Positions 16,753 to 26,540 of a stretch of 64,000 bases of DNA are shown in pieces. Position 1 is the stretch's first letter; each line of letters opens with the position of its first letter. The translations under genes were made by a program, and so were the position numbers. The DNA comes from Stictocephala bisonia (lineage: Eukaryota; Arthropoda; Insecta; Hemiptera; Membracidae), in NCBI GenBank assembly GCA_035578905.1, contig JAQJVL010001111.1, forward strand, positions 62,001 through 126,000, written 5' to 3'. The notes below the pieces were generated by a model. The model did not search any database, was not told the DNA's origin, and worked only from the letters and a program-made list of their open reading frames with translations.

Positions 16753-19700
16753 TTATGTACAGTTATGAGTGAGTTTTGGTTTTTTGTTAATGTAATCGTG
16801 ATCATGTTCTACAGCTCGTTTTTTGTTGATGATGTGATGTCCGTATGCTACTGTGTCGATGCCGTTTTCTAAAATGTACCGCTTGTCGTCGAATGGGGAA
16901 AGTGATAATTTTGAGATGTTCTGGGTGTATATGTTGTGTTTTTCACTTCTAATGTTTAACGCGGATGTTGTTTTTGGGATGTGGTGAAAAAGACATTGTT
17001 TGTATTGGTCATGTTTTAGTTGTTTTTTTATAGCGACTCGGGGGACGCCCTTCGCTACCTTCTTTTCCCCCATATCGTGATTTAAAACGGAATAACACTT
17101 TGCTCTTAAACCAATGATTTCCCTAGCCGGATTAGAATTCATTTCATCCTTGAATTTACCTAACGCTTTTTTATTTGATATGCTGTAACACGGGTGGCTA
17201 GGTGGGTAGTCTGATGTATCGAAAAGGTGAAGTTCTTTTTTTATGTCAGCGTAAACGTCTGGTGTGTAAACATTGTAAAATAATGAATCGGTATCGGTCA
17301 TGCAAAGCTTTATATTCTTCCCGTACTTTGCTATTGCCCAATTATAGTGAAAGTTATACATGATGAATTTTGAGATTTCCAATACTGAGAACCCGACATA
17401 GATGGGTCTGTTTAAAAAGATTGTTTGTTTTTTCAATGCCAATCCCGCGATGTCTTTATTGTATGCGAAGAATGTTTTGAGTCTGGGACTAGCTGTCCAT
17501 TTGACCAATTGCTTTTCGTTAGTGACCAATTTAAAATCAATACGCGACCTAACATTTTCCAAGGATTTCCCGTACGTGGCGTTGTCCATTAATTTAAAAA
17601 AATCTTTTTCGAAATTATTTTTAGCTTCTTTTCTTTTTTATGTGTTGAAGTAGATGAATGTTGCAAGCCAGGCGGACTGTTTAAAACTAAGAACTCTATG
17701 GATGTTAGTCAGTACAAGTCCCAGTTGTAGGTATAGTTTTAGAGTCCTGTAGTGTACAACGTATTTGGTTTTGTCACATAGAGTAGTTAGTAGTTTTTCG
17801 GTCTTGGCGGGTTTATAGTTTAGTTCGTCAAGTAGGTCCTTACAGTATGGGGAAAGCATATCGTCTGTCACTACTTTACGTTCGGGGGCCAGTGGAAAGT
17901 CGGAATGTAAGTCGTGTAGGTGGTCAGGGTAGTGTAAGTCCACTTCTAAAATATAACCTATGTCAGAGTCGTCGGGTACTTTTGTAAAGTCAGTGGCTTG
18001 TGGGTCGATCCATTTAAAATCAGACTCTTGGAGTCTATTGGACATACTGGTTCCGTACAAGTTGTTGCAGTCTAGGTAAAGTAGGTAATTAGTTGGTTTC
18101 GACGAGTCAAAGTTGGGTAGGTAGGGGTTGTTAGCCTGGGCGTACCGGTTAGGTATCATGGAGACACCGCCCCGGATCCCAGACTCAACAAAGAGGTGGT
18201 GGTCAATGTCTGTAAGTAGTTCGAGTTTCACGTCGGTCATCTTTAGCATGGAATTCCATGCTAGTCCAGGGGCAGAGTAGACGTTACACGGGTCAATGCC
18301 GTAGTACGTCATACTGGTCGTCCTAAAGTTTTCAAAAACGTCAGCAAGTAATAGTACGTCTGTAAGTAGGTAGAGGTCATGGTACTCTTTCAAGGTTGTC
18401 ATACCAAAGGCAGTCCATACAGCTTGTGCGTGTGTGTAGTCATCGTCGGATATGTGTGTTTGAGTCAACTCGTTGTTGAACGCCTCCTTGGGAGGAAGTT
18501 CAGTATCATTGAATTTGGATTCGTCCGTCATGTAAGAATAGGGAAAGACACCTTTGCGTAGAAGTAGTTCAGTGTTGGTCATACACTGCCCTAGAATTTG
18601 GAATTTGGAAGCCCCATCGGTAACAAGGTTGGACACGAGTGTGTCCAAAGAAGCGTTTAAGAATTGAAGCGAGTCCAGAAATCTTAGTGACCCAAGGGTG
18701 ACTGAAATGTACCGCTCACTGGTTGTAGCGATACATGACAGTTTTTCTTCTTTGAATTTACCTAACCCTTGGATCAGGTGGTGGCAATCATAACCTCTGA
18801 GGTTATGGAAAAAGACTGGGATATGATCGGGAACTTTGTAATTTAGATTGCAAGAATTGTGGGCGGGTCCTAAGAACTCGCCCGTTAGGTGATTGTGATT
18901 GGCCACTTTGTCACCGTCTAACGGTTTTTTACAAAGGTGGCAGGTGGTAGCGTTTTGGAAAACAATTTTGTCTTGAGGGGTCATTTTGATAGGGGTATTC
19001 TTTTTAATAATTTGTAAGAGTTCCTCAGACTCTACGATCAAGCAATTTAGAAACGTTTCTACAACGTTGGGGCCGCTATAGACTTTTGGTTGCTTTATGG
19101 GTTTACCGTCACTATCAATAATTATGTAGCAAAAGCCAGAGGGGACGTGATGGGCAGTGTTGGTCGTGTGTGACGTGGATGGATCGTTAATTGTAGTAGG
19201 GATAGGTACAACAAAGGACTCGAAGTCACAGTAAATAGTGAAGGGGACTTTGTGAGTTAGTGTATAGTTTGTAAAAGACATGTATTTTTCGTCATCAGTC
19301 GGTAGTCTAGTTTTTTGTGCTCCGTGAGGTGAACACAAAGGTAAGTGGTCAGTAAGTCGTAGTTGGGAAGAAAATCTGTGTAGACAGTAGTCACAGTAGT
19401 AATATGCATTTGTGCGTTTAGTCAAGTGAGATAAGAGTCGGGATAAGTTGGTGATCAGGCAGTAGTGAGTGGTCGTGTCGGTAGTCAAAAGTAACAAGTT
19501 GATGTGGTGAAGTCTGAATTTCTCTTTTGTTATGCGTAAAGGGTAAATTTCATCTTTTTCGAATCCAAATACATTGACAGATAAAGCGGGATTTAATTTT
19601 TCAAATTTGTCAAGATCAGAAATTTTGACGGGGTAGCTAATCCCAGACATATTTACTTTATTTTCAAGTTTTTTGAAATGGCTTACGCGTCTATGTCGGT

Positions 19701-20211
19701 CCGGGTACAATTGAGAAAGAACAGAGTACAGGAAGCATTTATTGTCGTCGTTTTTAACATTAACTATTCCTTTAGTGGGGTGAGAATTTTTTTTGGGGGT
19801 GGGTATGTAAGAAGAAGCGTACAAAGGTTGAAATTTTGCAATGAACAGGTCCAATCGTAAAACGTTTTCTATTACCCACCCGCTGCCTTGACTTACCCAC
19901 TTAGCCACGCTTTCTAAAATTTTATCTGTAGCCTCGGAATACTGAATATCTAGAGAATCGGAAGGTAGCGAAGGGCGGGTTTTACCGTGAAAGAAAGGTG
20001 TTGTGGTGATTTCTTCGTTATTTATTGTTTTGGAAAATTTAATTTGGACCGCGATGTACCATTTTACTCCCCCGAGCCTGTTTAGGTGTTTGTTTATTTC
20101 GTCCATGATTATGTTTTTATGATCGGAAAGTACGTTAAGGAGATCGGGATCGGAAGTGTCGAAGCGGCGGGAAATGGTGACTGGGTTATCATTAATGGCA
20201 TAGGATTCCAT
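16753..20211 (-). pseudogene. Protein-primed family B DNA polymerase, one in-frame stop
   Basis: It replicates the element with a terminal protein primer. Two open segments in the same frame (857 aa, 17638-20211; 278 aa, 16753-17589) are separated only by one TAA at 17638-17640 and about 16 codons without Met. Exonuclease motifs: DFES (329-332), NLRGYD (470-475) and YHDLYLLTD (610-618). A CxxC...HNH...HNSCN cluster (424-455) resembles endonuclease-VII zinc motifs. Polymerase motifs: DCNNLYG (714-720), then YGKSLENVR and DTDS (99-102 of the second segment). A C2H2-like CDYCLHRF...H...C finger lies near 273-296. The N-terminal NDDNKCFLYSVL block is a familiar Polinton feature. Apart from the stop it looks functional; read-through or a sequencing error is possible. 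Confidence 0.9.
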
Positions 20212-20505
20212 GGTTAGGTTAGGATTGACTTTAGATTGATTAAATGTTAATTATTAAGTTAGCAATGATATTCAGAATATTGATTATTACTTTGGACACC
20301 GTTCTCTGTACGGTATTTCAAGGTATAATAAAGAATAATTACTGATATCGAGTAGGAGCACAGTGAGGGTACGTCTGATCGGCGCGAGCGCAAGAGCAGA
20401 AGTGAGAAGGATTGATTGTGTTGGTTGGTTAAATAGGGATGTCCACCAATCAGGGGGCTGCGTTTGGATGCGGAGAGGGCGACCAATCAGGGGGCAGAGC
20501 GTTTT
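20212..20505. other. Spacer between PolB start and right inverted repeat
   Basis: 294 bp upstream of PolB, with no gene. It is AT-rich near the ATG and has a GGCGCGAGCGCAAGAGC block plus two GACCAATCAGGGGG/CACCAATCAGGGGG repeats (about 20438 and 20480) that contain CCAAT boxes. It is the likely PolB promoter region. Confidence 0.5.
20438..20495 (+). promoter_or_regulatory. Paired CCAAT-box repeats upstream of PolB
   Basis: CCACCAATCAGGGGGC and GCGACCAATCAGGGGGC occur about 37 bp apart at the inner edge of the right inverted repeat, 240-280 nt upstream of the PolB ATG. CCAATCA is a consensus NF-Y-type site in either orientation. Binding is inference. Confidence 0.4.
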
Positions 20506-21194
20506 GATGCGCATGCGTCACCCGACGTTGCCGCCAGGGGCGCTGCGATCGACGTTGCCGCCAGGGGCGCTGCGATCGACGTTGCCGCCAGGGGCGCTGC
20601 GTTGCCGCTAGGGGCGCTGCGGTCGGTATTGCCGCCAGGGGCGCTGCGTTGCCGCCAGGGGCGCTGCGGTCGGTATTGCCGCCAGGGGCGCTGCGTTGCC
20701 GCCAGGGGCGCTGCGGTCGCGTTGCCGCCAGGGGCGCTGCGGTCGACATTTGTTATAGTATATATGATGTTAATTTTATATAGTATAAAGACAGCCATAT
20801 TGGATGAGGGAATTTTGGGGAGGGAATTTTCCCACGGGGTGTGAGTTGGCGCGGGCGGGAAAGGACGCCATATTGGATCCGGTCGCCATCTTTTGTATTT
20901 CATGACGCCATATTGGACAAAAAAAGTGCATTTTATATAGTGTAACATGGAAAAAGTTAGGTTAAGAGTGAATTTTATATAGTATAACATGGGAATTTGG
21001 GGGGTAATGTGGGGGGAATGTGTGGGAAATGTGGGTAATGTGTGGGAAATGAGGGAAATGTGAGGGAAATGTGGGGGAAATGGGGGAAATTTTGTGGGGG
21101 AGGGGGTGGGGGGTTGGCAACACTGCGCCGCCATCTTGGATCCGGTCACGTGACCAAAAAAAAGTGGGTCTAAAACCAACACAAAATAACTACT
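20506..21194 (-). repeat. Polinton right terminal inverted repeat (689 bp)
   Basis: The reverse complement of the left arm, nearly identical apart from minisatellite length and rare substitutions (for example a CTAGGGG variant at 20607). It ends at the terminal AGTAGTTATT (minus strand) directly before the GTAGGA target duplication at 21195-21200. Confidence 0.95.
20524..20747 (-). repeat. GC-rich minisatellite in right inverted repeat
   Basis: 224 bp of the same 18-bp core as the left arm. The 132-bp difference between arms equals a few whole units with their linkers. Confidence 0.95.
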
Positions 21195-21200
21195 GTAGGA
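21195..21200 (+). repeat. Polinton target-site duplication, right
   Basis: GTAGGA, identical to 4172-4177. The R2 ORF1 sequence resumes at 21201 in register with the uninterrupted duplicate at 2368. Confidence 0.95.
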
Positions 21201-22477
21201 GTTAGAGCTGCTGTTGTCTCTGTCCCTGAATTCCCTGTTGTACGCCAAGAAGCTCAGGCACTATTAGAAAGATGATGGGACATCGGGAGTGATCAGGACA
21301 CAATGGAGACAGAATCGGAGTGCGACGCCGAAGGCTTCCAGCTCAGGAAGAGAAAAAGGGCAGCCAACCAGGAGTTGGATAACGTGGACTCTGCGGCTCG
21401 ACAGGACCTTGGTGGCATCCTGATGGAACAAGTAACAGCCCTGGAGAAATGGGCAACTGCCCAATCTAAAAGAAAGGAAGTTTCATCCGAGGCTCGAAAA
21501 ACTCTCGTTGGGATCTCGACCAACTTGAGGGCGGCTTCCTTTGAGGTCCTCAAGGAGCTGGAATACTTGAAGGGACGCGCTGATGGAAAACAAGATATAC
21601 TTGACATCCTCAGGAACGAGTTTAGGAGTGGAGGTATCGCCCCCCCGGTTTCGAGCTACGCAGGTGTTACTAGGTTAGGGGAACCCGCACGGAAACCTAC
21701 ACCATCTAGGGGAAATATTTTACTCGTGTACCCTAGCAAAGAGAACGCCGAAAGGCCTAATTACACCTCTGACGACACGAAGAAAAGAGTGGCTGAGAAT
21801 ATAAAACCAAAAGAAGAATTTATTCAAGTGAAGAATGTGAGAAGAATTAGGAGGGGCGGTATCGCTATTGAGACTTCAAACAAGGAGGGTGCCTTGAAGA
21901 TCCTGGGGAGTCAAAGCTTGAAGCAATCGGGACTTAAGCCTGTTGAGCCGCAGGGGACCCGCCCCAAGGTCATGGTATATGATCTCCCTGATGTTGGCCC
22001 AGAAGAAGAGGCTGAAGTATTGAGGGGCATACTTGACCAGAATCCTACCAGCTTGGTTAAGGAGGAGACTCTTAAGGAAGAAATTAAGGTTTTAAGGAAA
22101 ATTAGGGCCAACAAACAGGGACGATCCCACTGGGTGCTGGAGACTTCACCGAAGGCTAGGGAATGGCTCATCCGCGATGGCCGCATGTATTATGAATGGG
22201 AGTGCTGCAAGGTCAAATATTTTGCTGATGTGACCAGATGTTTCCACTGCCAGATGTATGGGCATATTGCTAAGTACTGCAAAGAGAAAGACCCTTCATG
22301 CGGCCATTGAACGAGAAACATGAGTCGAAGGATTGCCAGAGGAAGGAAGAAGAGCCAAAGTGTGCAGTCTGTAAACGGTTCAATAAGCCTTTGGACCATT
22401 CAGTTTTGAATAAAGATTGCCCCGCCTTCATATGAGCCCTAGAAAACAGGAGCCGTAGTGTCGACTATGGAAATTAA
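21201..22477 (+). pseudogene. Gag-like ORF1 of R2 copy A, second duplicate, 3' part
   Basis: The continuation of the ORF1 split by the Polinton. The 335-aa piece (21303-22310) carries the basic linker, core and first CCHC knuckle. It ends at TGA, after which the second and third knuckles (KHESKDC, CAVCKRFNKPLDHS...C) are in another frame, followed by a TGA at 22433-22435 and the terminal TAA at 22475-22477. The lesions match unit 1. A small difference near 21235 (CCCTGTTGTACGCC versus CCCTATGTTGCCGCC) separates the duplicates. Confidence 0.85.
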
Positions 22478-25400
22478 TCCAGCACCTCAGTGGATCGGGG
22501 ACATTGAAGAGATGGACTATGGCTTTGGGGGGGTGGAGGTTCGGTATAGGATCCCGTGGGAACCTTCCAAATGTGGATTCTGTCCGGGCTTCTTCACGAA
22601 GGCCAATGACCTGATGAAACACCGTAAGTCAGTCCACCCAGCCAGCGTCATATGTTTTGCCTGTGACAAATGTGATAGATTTTTCAAAGGCCATCATGCT
22701 GCTGTCTGTCATTATTCAGTCTGCAAGGGTATTCTTCTCCAAGAGCTGCCATTCATCTGCTTGCAGTGTCACCGAGGGTTTCCTTCTGAGTTGGGGTTGT
22801 CTATGCATGAGCGCCATGCTCACCCTGAAGTAAGACTGGCAAAACAATTGAAGCCTGTATGAAGAATCCGTGGTCTTGTCAGGATCAGCATTTGGGCGGA
22901 AGATGAAGTGGAGACCATTTTGGGTTATTTTTCAAGAAGAGGAGATCCCCATCGGTACTCAGTAGCTCTTCGACGGCTGCTTCCTGACAAGACTACGAAG
23001 CAGATAAGAGACAAAGTGGCCAGTCTTAAAATGACGGGAAAATTAATAACACCCGATGACGAAGCCCCCGAAGTTCTCAACCCAATTCAGGAGGAGGCCG
23101 TTGACGGAAACCTGGAGATCATCGAAGAAGGAATTCAGCAGCATGTGGAGATGCCTGAGTTCTCCGTCCTTGACGATGTGATTCTAGAGGTTAGGAGATC
23201 CATAGTAGGAGAAGTTCATACCAACCCCATCGGAATCATGATTAGAGACTCTTGGGCAGGGGGTACAAAGCCCGGTCAAGAGGAGATTGACCGATGGATC
23301 GAGCAGTTGGTCAATTTCCTCACAGAAAGGCCGAACGGCGGGCACAACAGAGTAAGAAGAACGAGAAGAAGAGGAACTGGAAGAGGAGCCAAAAAAAAGA
23401 GAAGGTACGCTAATCTTCAGGAAATGTACAAAAAAAGCCCCACCAGATTGGCTGAGCTTGTGAGGGAAGACAGGCTCTGTCTCCTCACAGGAGATCAAAC
23501 CGTTTTGCCTCCTGTTCAGGAAGTCTACCACCTCTACAATAATCTATGGGGCACTGCGGGACTCTGTCGCAGTAGCTGCGAGCCGCATGAGGACCGTGCA
23601 GACTTTATCCCCTTCACTCCAGCTGAAGTAAAGAGGCGGTTGAAGAAGTTAAAGCCTGGAGGAGCAGCGGGTCCCGACGGTGTCCGGAAGGAAGATCTAG
23701 TCAGGGTGGAAGAACTAAATATGACGCTGGCTGCGCTCTTCAACACCATTGTTGCAACGGGGTGCTTCCCGACAGCCTGGAGAGAGAACTTCACCTCCAT
23801 GATACCAAAGGATGGTAAGGATTTAAGCCAAGCTAATGGATGGAGACCTATCACCGTTGGCAGTATTATCTCCAGGTTGTTCAGCGGAGTTCTTGAGACA
23901 AGAATAAGAAGCGAGGTTGTGCTGTCAAGCTTACAACGGGGCTTTGTGGAGGGGAATGGATGCTTCAGCAATGCCAGGACCCTTCACGAAATTATAGCCA
24001 TCGGAAAAAATCTAGTTTACATGGGGCAGTGCTTGACATTAGCAAAGCGTTTGACAGCGTGCCCCACGAAGCTATTTTGAGAGCTTTGGCAGAACATCCG
24101 GTGCCAGCGCCGGTGATCAATGCGATAAAAGTCGCCTACAGGGATTAAACGGTCACTTTGAAGAATTGTGGCGGTGTAAAGCTCCCTCTTAAGCGAGGAG
24201 TCAAGCAAGGTGACCCGCTTTTGCCAATTCTGTTTAATATTGTTATAAATCCCATCTTGAAGAAATTGGAAGGATCAGATGATGCATTTGAGATAGATGA
24301 TTGCAAGGTACCAGCGTTGGCATTCGCAGATGACTTAGTTTTACTAGCAAAGAGTGAAGACGCCTTAAGAAGAATGATGAATAAAGTATCGAGATGTCTG
24401 TCTGAAATAGGATTGGCCCTGTCCGCAGAGAAGTGTGGAGCTTTTGGCATCAGAAAAAAAGGTAAGACTTGGGTATATGAAGAGCCCTCAATCACCATAG
24501 AAGGCAAAAGAGTAAGACCCTATAAGCCCAATGAAGAAGTTAGGTATCTTGGTGCCTACTTCACCATCGCTAAGGGGCTAAGTAATGAAAAGAATTATAA
24601 GAGAATGATTGAGGCGGCTGACAGATGTTGCAACCTAAACTTAAAACCAAGGCAAAAGCTAGATCTGCTAGTCAGTTACGTAATGCCTGGATATTATCAC
24701 TTGATGATTGTCGATCCACCTTCTCTGAGGATGCTGGGAGAGCTCGATAGGCACATAAGAAAGACTGTGAAGAGTTTTTTTATACCTACCTACTTCGACC
24801 TGTAATGGATTATTGCACTGCAGAAGGAAGGATGGCGGGCTTACTGTCCCGAGGCTGAGGGATCTGGTCTTGGTGGCCAATCTCAAGGCTTCGGTACAGC
24901 TGGCTAATCGAAGAGACCCTGTCACTAGAGCTGTCTTCGGGGGTCGACAGGAAGAAAAGTTCCGGCTCATGGCGGAGAAGATGGAGTTGAACTGGCCGGT
25001 CTCCAAAGCAGCGATCGAGAGATGGAAATTTGTAAGAAAAGAACAAGAACATGCGGCGTGGAAAGCTCTTCCAGTACAGGGCCAGGGAGCACCCTGCTTC
25101 AGAGGCAATAGGGAAGGAAATGTCTGGCTAAGGAAGAAAGAACTATTTCCGGGTGAAGAGATAGATCTTCTCAAGTTAAGAGCAAACGTCTTTCCCACCA
25201 AAGAGACCCTTCACAGGTTTGATGAAGATACCGATCCAACTTGTAGAAGATGTCATGAAGTCCCGGAAACTCTTGGACATATTAGTGGGAGTTTCCCAGC
25301 AGGAAGAGGGGGACGAATAGCCAGGCATGACCAAGTCGTCGATGCGATTCAGAAGAGAGAATTTGAAGCTGGCTGGATGGTTGCACGAGAACAACTTTTT

Positions 25401-25745
25401 GACACTATCGCCGAACCACTGAGGCCTGACCTGGTCATCAAAACACCGGGAAGGGCCTTCATTGTCGACGTTACAGTGCGTATGGAAAAGGATAATTCCC
25501 TAGAAGCAGCGAATAGGGAGAAAATCCAAAAGTACGGCGCGATCATCCAGTCCGTCAAAAGAAGCTTTGACGCTGAAGATGTGACCATATTGCCTGTGAT
25601 GTTGGGAGCGAGAGGTGGACTGCCCAAGACAACCAAAAAGAATTTAATAATGCTAGGTCTCGAAAACAAAATTGAAGAAATCATCTGTAAGATGTTGAGA
25701 TCTTCGATCAGCATCTTCAGAGCTCATGTAGACGTCAGCAATTGA
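22467..25745 (+). pseudogene. R2-type ORF2 (zinc fingers, Myb, RT, endonuclease) of copy A
   Basis: This would encode the target-primed reverse transcriptase. The order is: ZnF1 CCHH (CGFC...H...H), ZnF2 CCHC (CDKC...H...C), ZnF3 CCHH (CLQC...H...H), within 22569-22830. A Myb-like domain follows (about 22895-23030: FSRRG...DKTTKQIRDKV). RT comes next, with GGAAGPDG (about 23660), SLQRGFVEGNG, DISKAFDSVP (about 24040), GVKQGDPL and FADD (24323-24334). A CCHC near 25242 has its last Cys replaced by Phe. The restriction-like endonuclease has RPD (25422) and IVDVTV. Lesions: TGA at 22860-22862, a frameshift near 24010, TAA at 24146-24148, and a stop/frame change near 24805. The ATG overlaps the ORF1 stop by 11 nt. 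Confidence 0.9.
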
Positions 25746-25758
25746 CCAATTCCCTGGA

Positions 25759-26049
25759 ATTGAACGCCTTCCAGGCGAAGCATGAGGATTGGACGAGATG
25801 CATCCCGACATTGAACGCCTGCGGAGCGAAGCATGAGGAGCCGACGCTTGGCGATTCCTGGATTGAGCGCCCGCAGAGCGAAGCATGGGAAGTGGATCAA
25901 GTGCCTCCCGACATTGAACGCCTACGGAGCGAAGCATGGGGAGCCGACTGTTTCGCGGTTTCTGACATTGAACGCCCGTAGAGTGAAGCATGGGGAGGAC
26001 AGCGAAGAGCCTGTTATTGAACGCCTGGAAGAGCGAAGCATGAGGGACC
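25759..26049 (+). repeat. Six degenerate 50-55-bp repeats in the 3' UTR of copy A
   Basis: Each unit contains ATTGAACGCC, a 2-6 base variable part and GAGCGAAGCATG(A/G)GGA, starting just after the ORF2 stop. Copies B and C lack them. The ORFs running through them are not credible. Confidence 0.85.
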
Positions 26050-26149
26050 AAAACCATGAACCTCCACTGCAGCTGAAGAGAGTTTGAGCTGGAGGAGCCA
26101 ATCAAATAAAATTTTAAAAAAATAAGAATAGAAGAAGTTCAGAAGATGG

Positions 26150-26466
26150 GGGGAAAAAATCAGATAAAAGACCCGGCTCACCAGTGCTGTGATTGATCAC
26201 TACTGGTACCACGGGGTTGGGGGAGCCCCACATCAGCTTGCTGGTGTGCCCCAACGATTGGTGTTGGACTCGTGGGGGCAGATGGTTGTTCCTTTGGGCG
26301 CTATGATTAGGGATAGGGAGATAGAGACCCGCATGCACGTCACAGATAGATGATGGAGAGAGTCATCTTTCGACTACCCGTCTCCCAAAGAGGCGGGGAA
26401 TTCATCGAAAAATAACGGCCACCCGATACGGGGCATGTTGGCAGAAGACCTGCAACAAGAAAAAAA
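26150..26466 (+). other. Conserved 3' UTR of R2 copy A with short A tail
   Basis: Blocks shared with the 3' UTR of copy B (31900-32197) include CCAGTGCTGTGAT, TTGGTACCACGGGG-like, TTCGTGGGGG(T/C)AG, GGGCGCTA(A/T)GATTAG and CACCCG(A/T)T(A/T)CGGGGCATG. Conservation amid divergent loops suggests a folded RNA recognised by the RT for target-primed priming, as known for R2 3' UTRs. It ends in AAAAAA joined to 28S sequence. Confidence 0.75.
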
Positions 26467-26483
26467 GTGCTCTGAATGTCAAA

Positions 26484-26515
<32 letters not shown>

Positions 26516-26540
26516 TGGGAGTAACTATGACTCTCTTAAG
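26467..26540 (+). repeat. 28S rRNA gene fragment (74 bp), second copy
   Basis: The same 74 bases as 101-174, with two substitutions. The left edge joins the poly(A) of copy A and the right edge (TTAAG) joins the first base of copy B. Confidence 0.92.

Larger units (their letters stand above)
4178..21194 (-). mobile_element. Polinton/Maverick (adintovirus-like) element, near-complete
   Basis: A 17,017-bp element with 6-bp target duplications and inverted repeats of 821 and 689 bp that begin AGTAGTTATTTTGTG; Polinton ends typically start with AG. The minus strand carries PolB, retroviral-type integrase, FtsK/HerA-type ATPase, DUF8207-like, fibre-like, PLA2, cysteine protease, penton-like, hexon-like and four further ORFs, packed head to tail with overlaps of a few bases to about 110 bp. 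This gene set is that of virion-capable Polintons, also called adintoviruses. Only PolB shows a disabling change, so the insertion is young. It is nested in R2 copy A and so younger than it. Confidence 0.97.
175..26466 (+). mobile_element. R2-type two-ORF non-LTR retrotransposon, copy A (interrupted)
   Basis: A plus-strand retrotransposon bounded by 74-bp 28S fragments on both sides. Its parts are a 5' leader of about 1.8 kb, a gag-like ORF1, ORF2 (zinc fingers, Myb, RT, endonuclease), a repeat-bearing 3' UTR, and a short A-rich tail (about 26461-26466). It is expanded by a 1.8-kb tandem duplication of the ORF1 region and by a 17-kb Polinton inserted in the second duplicate. Without these it would be about 7.4 kb. 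Both ORFs carry stops and frameshifts, so the copy is dead. The three zinc fingers (CCHH, CCHC, CCHH) followed by a Myb domain are the R2-A clade arrangement, but R2 normally has a single ORF. Confidence 0.85.

Noticed and set aside
25742..26105. ORFs through the GAACGCC...GAAGCATG repeats
   Set aside because: They lie after the ORF2 stop in the 3' UTR, exist in several frames, and are absent from the other R2 copies.
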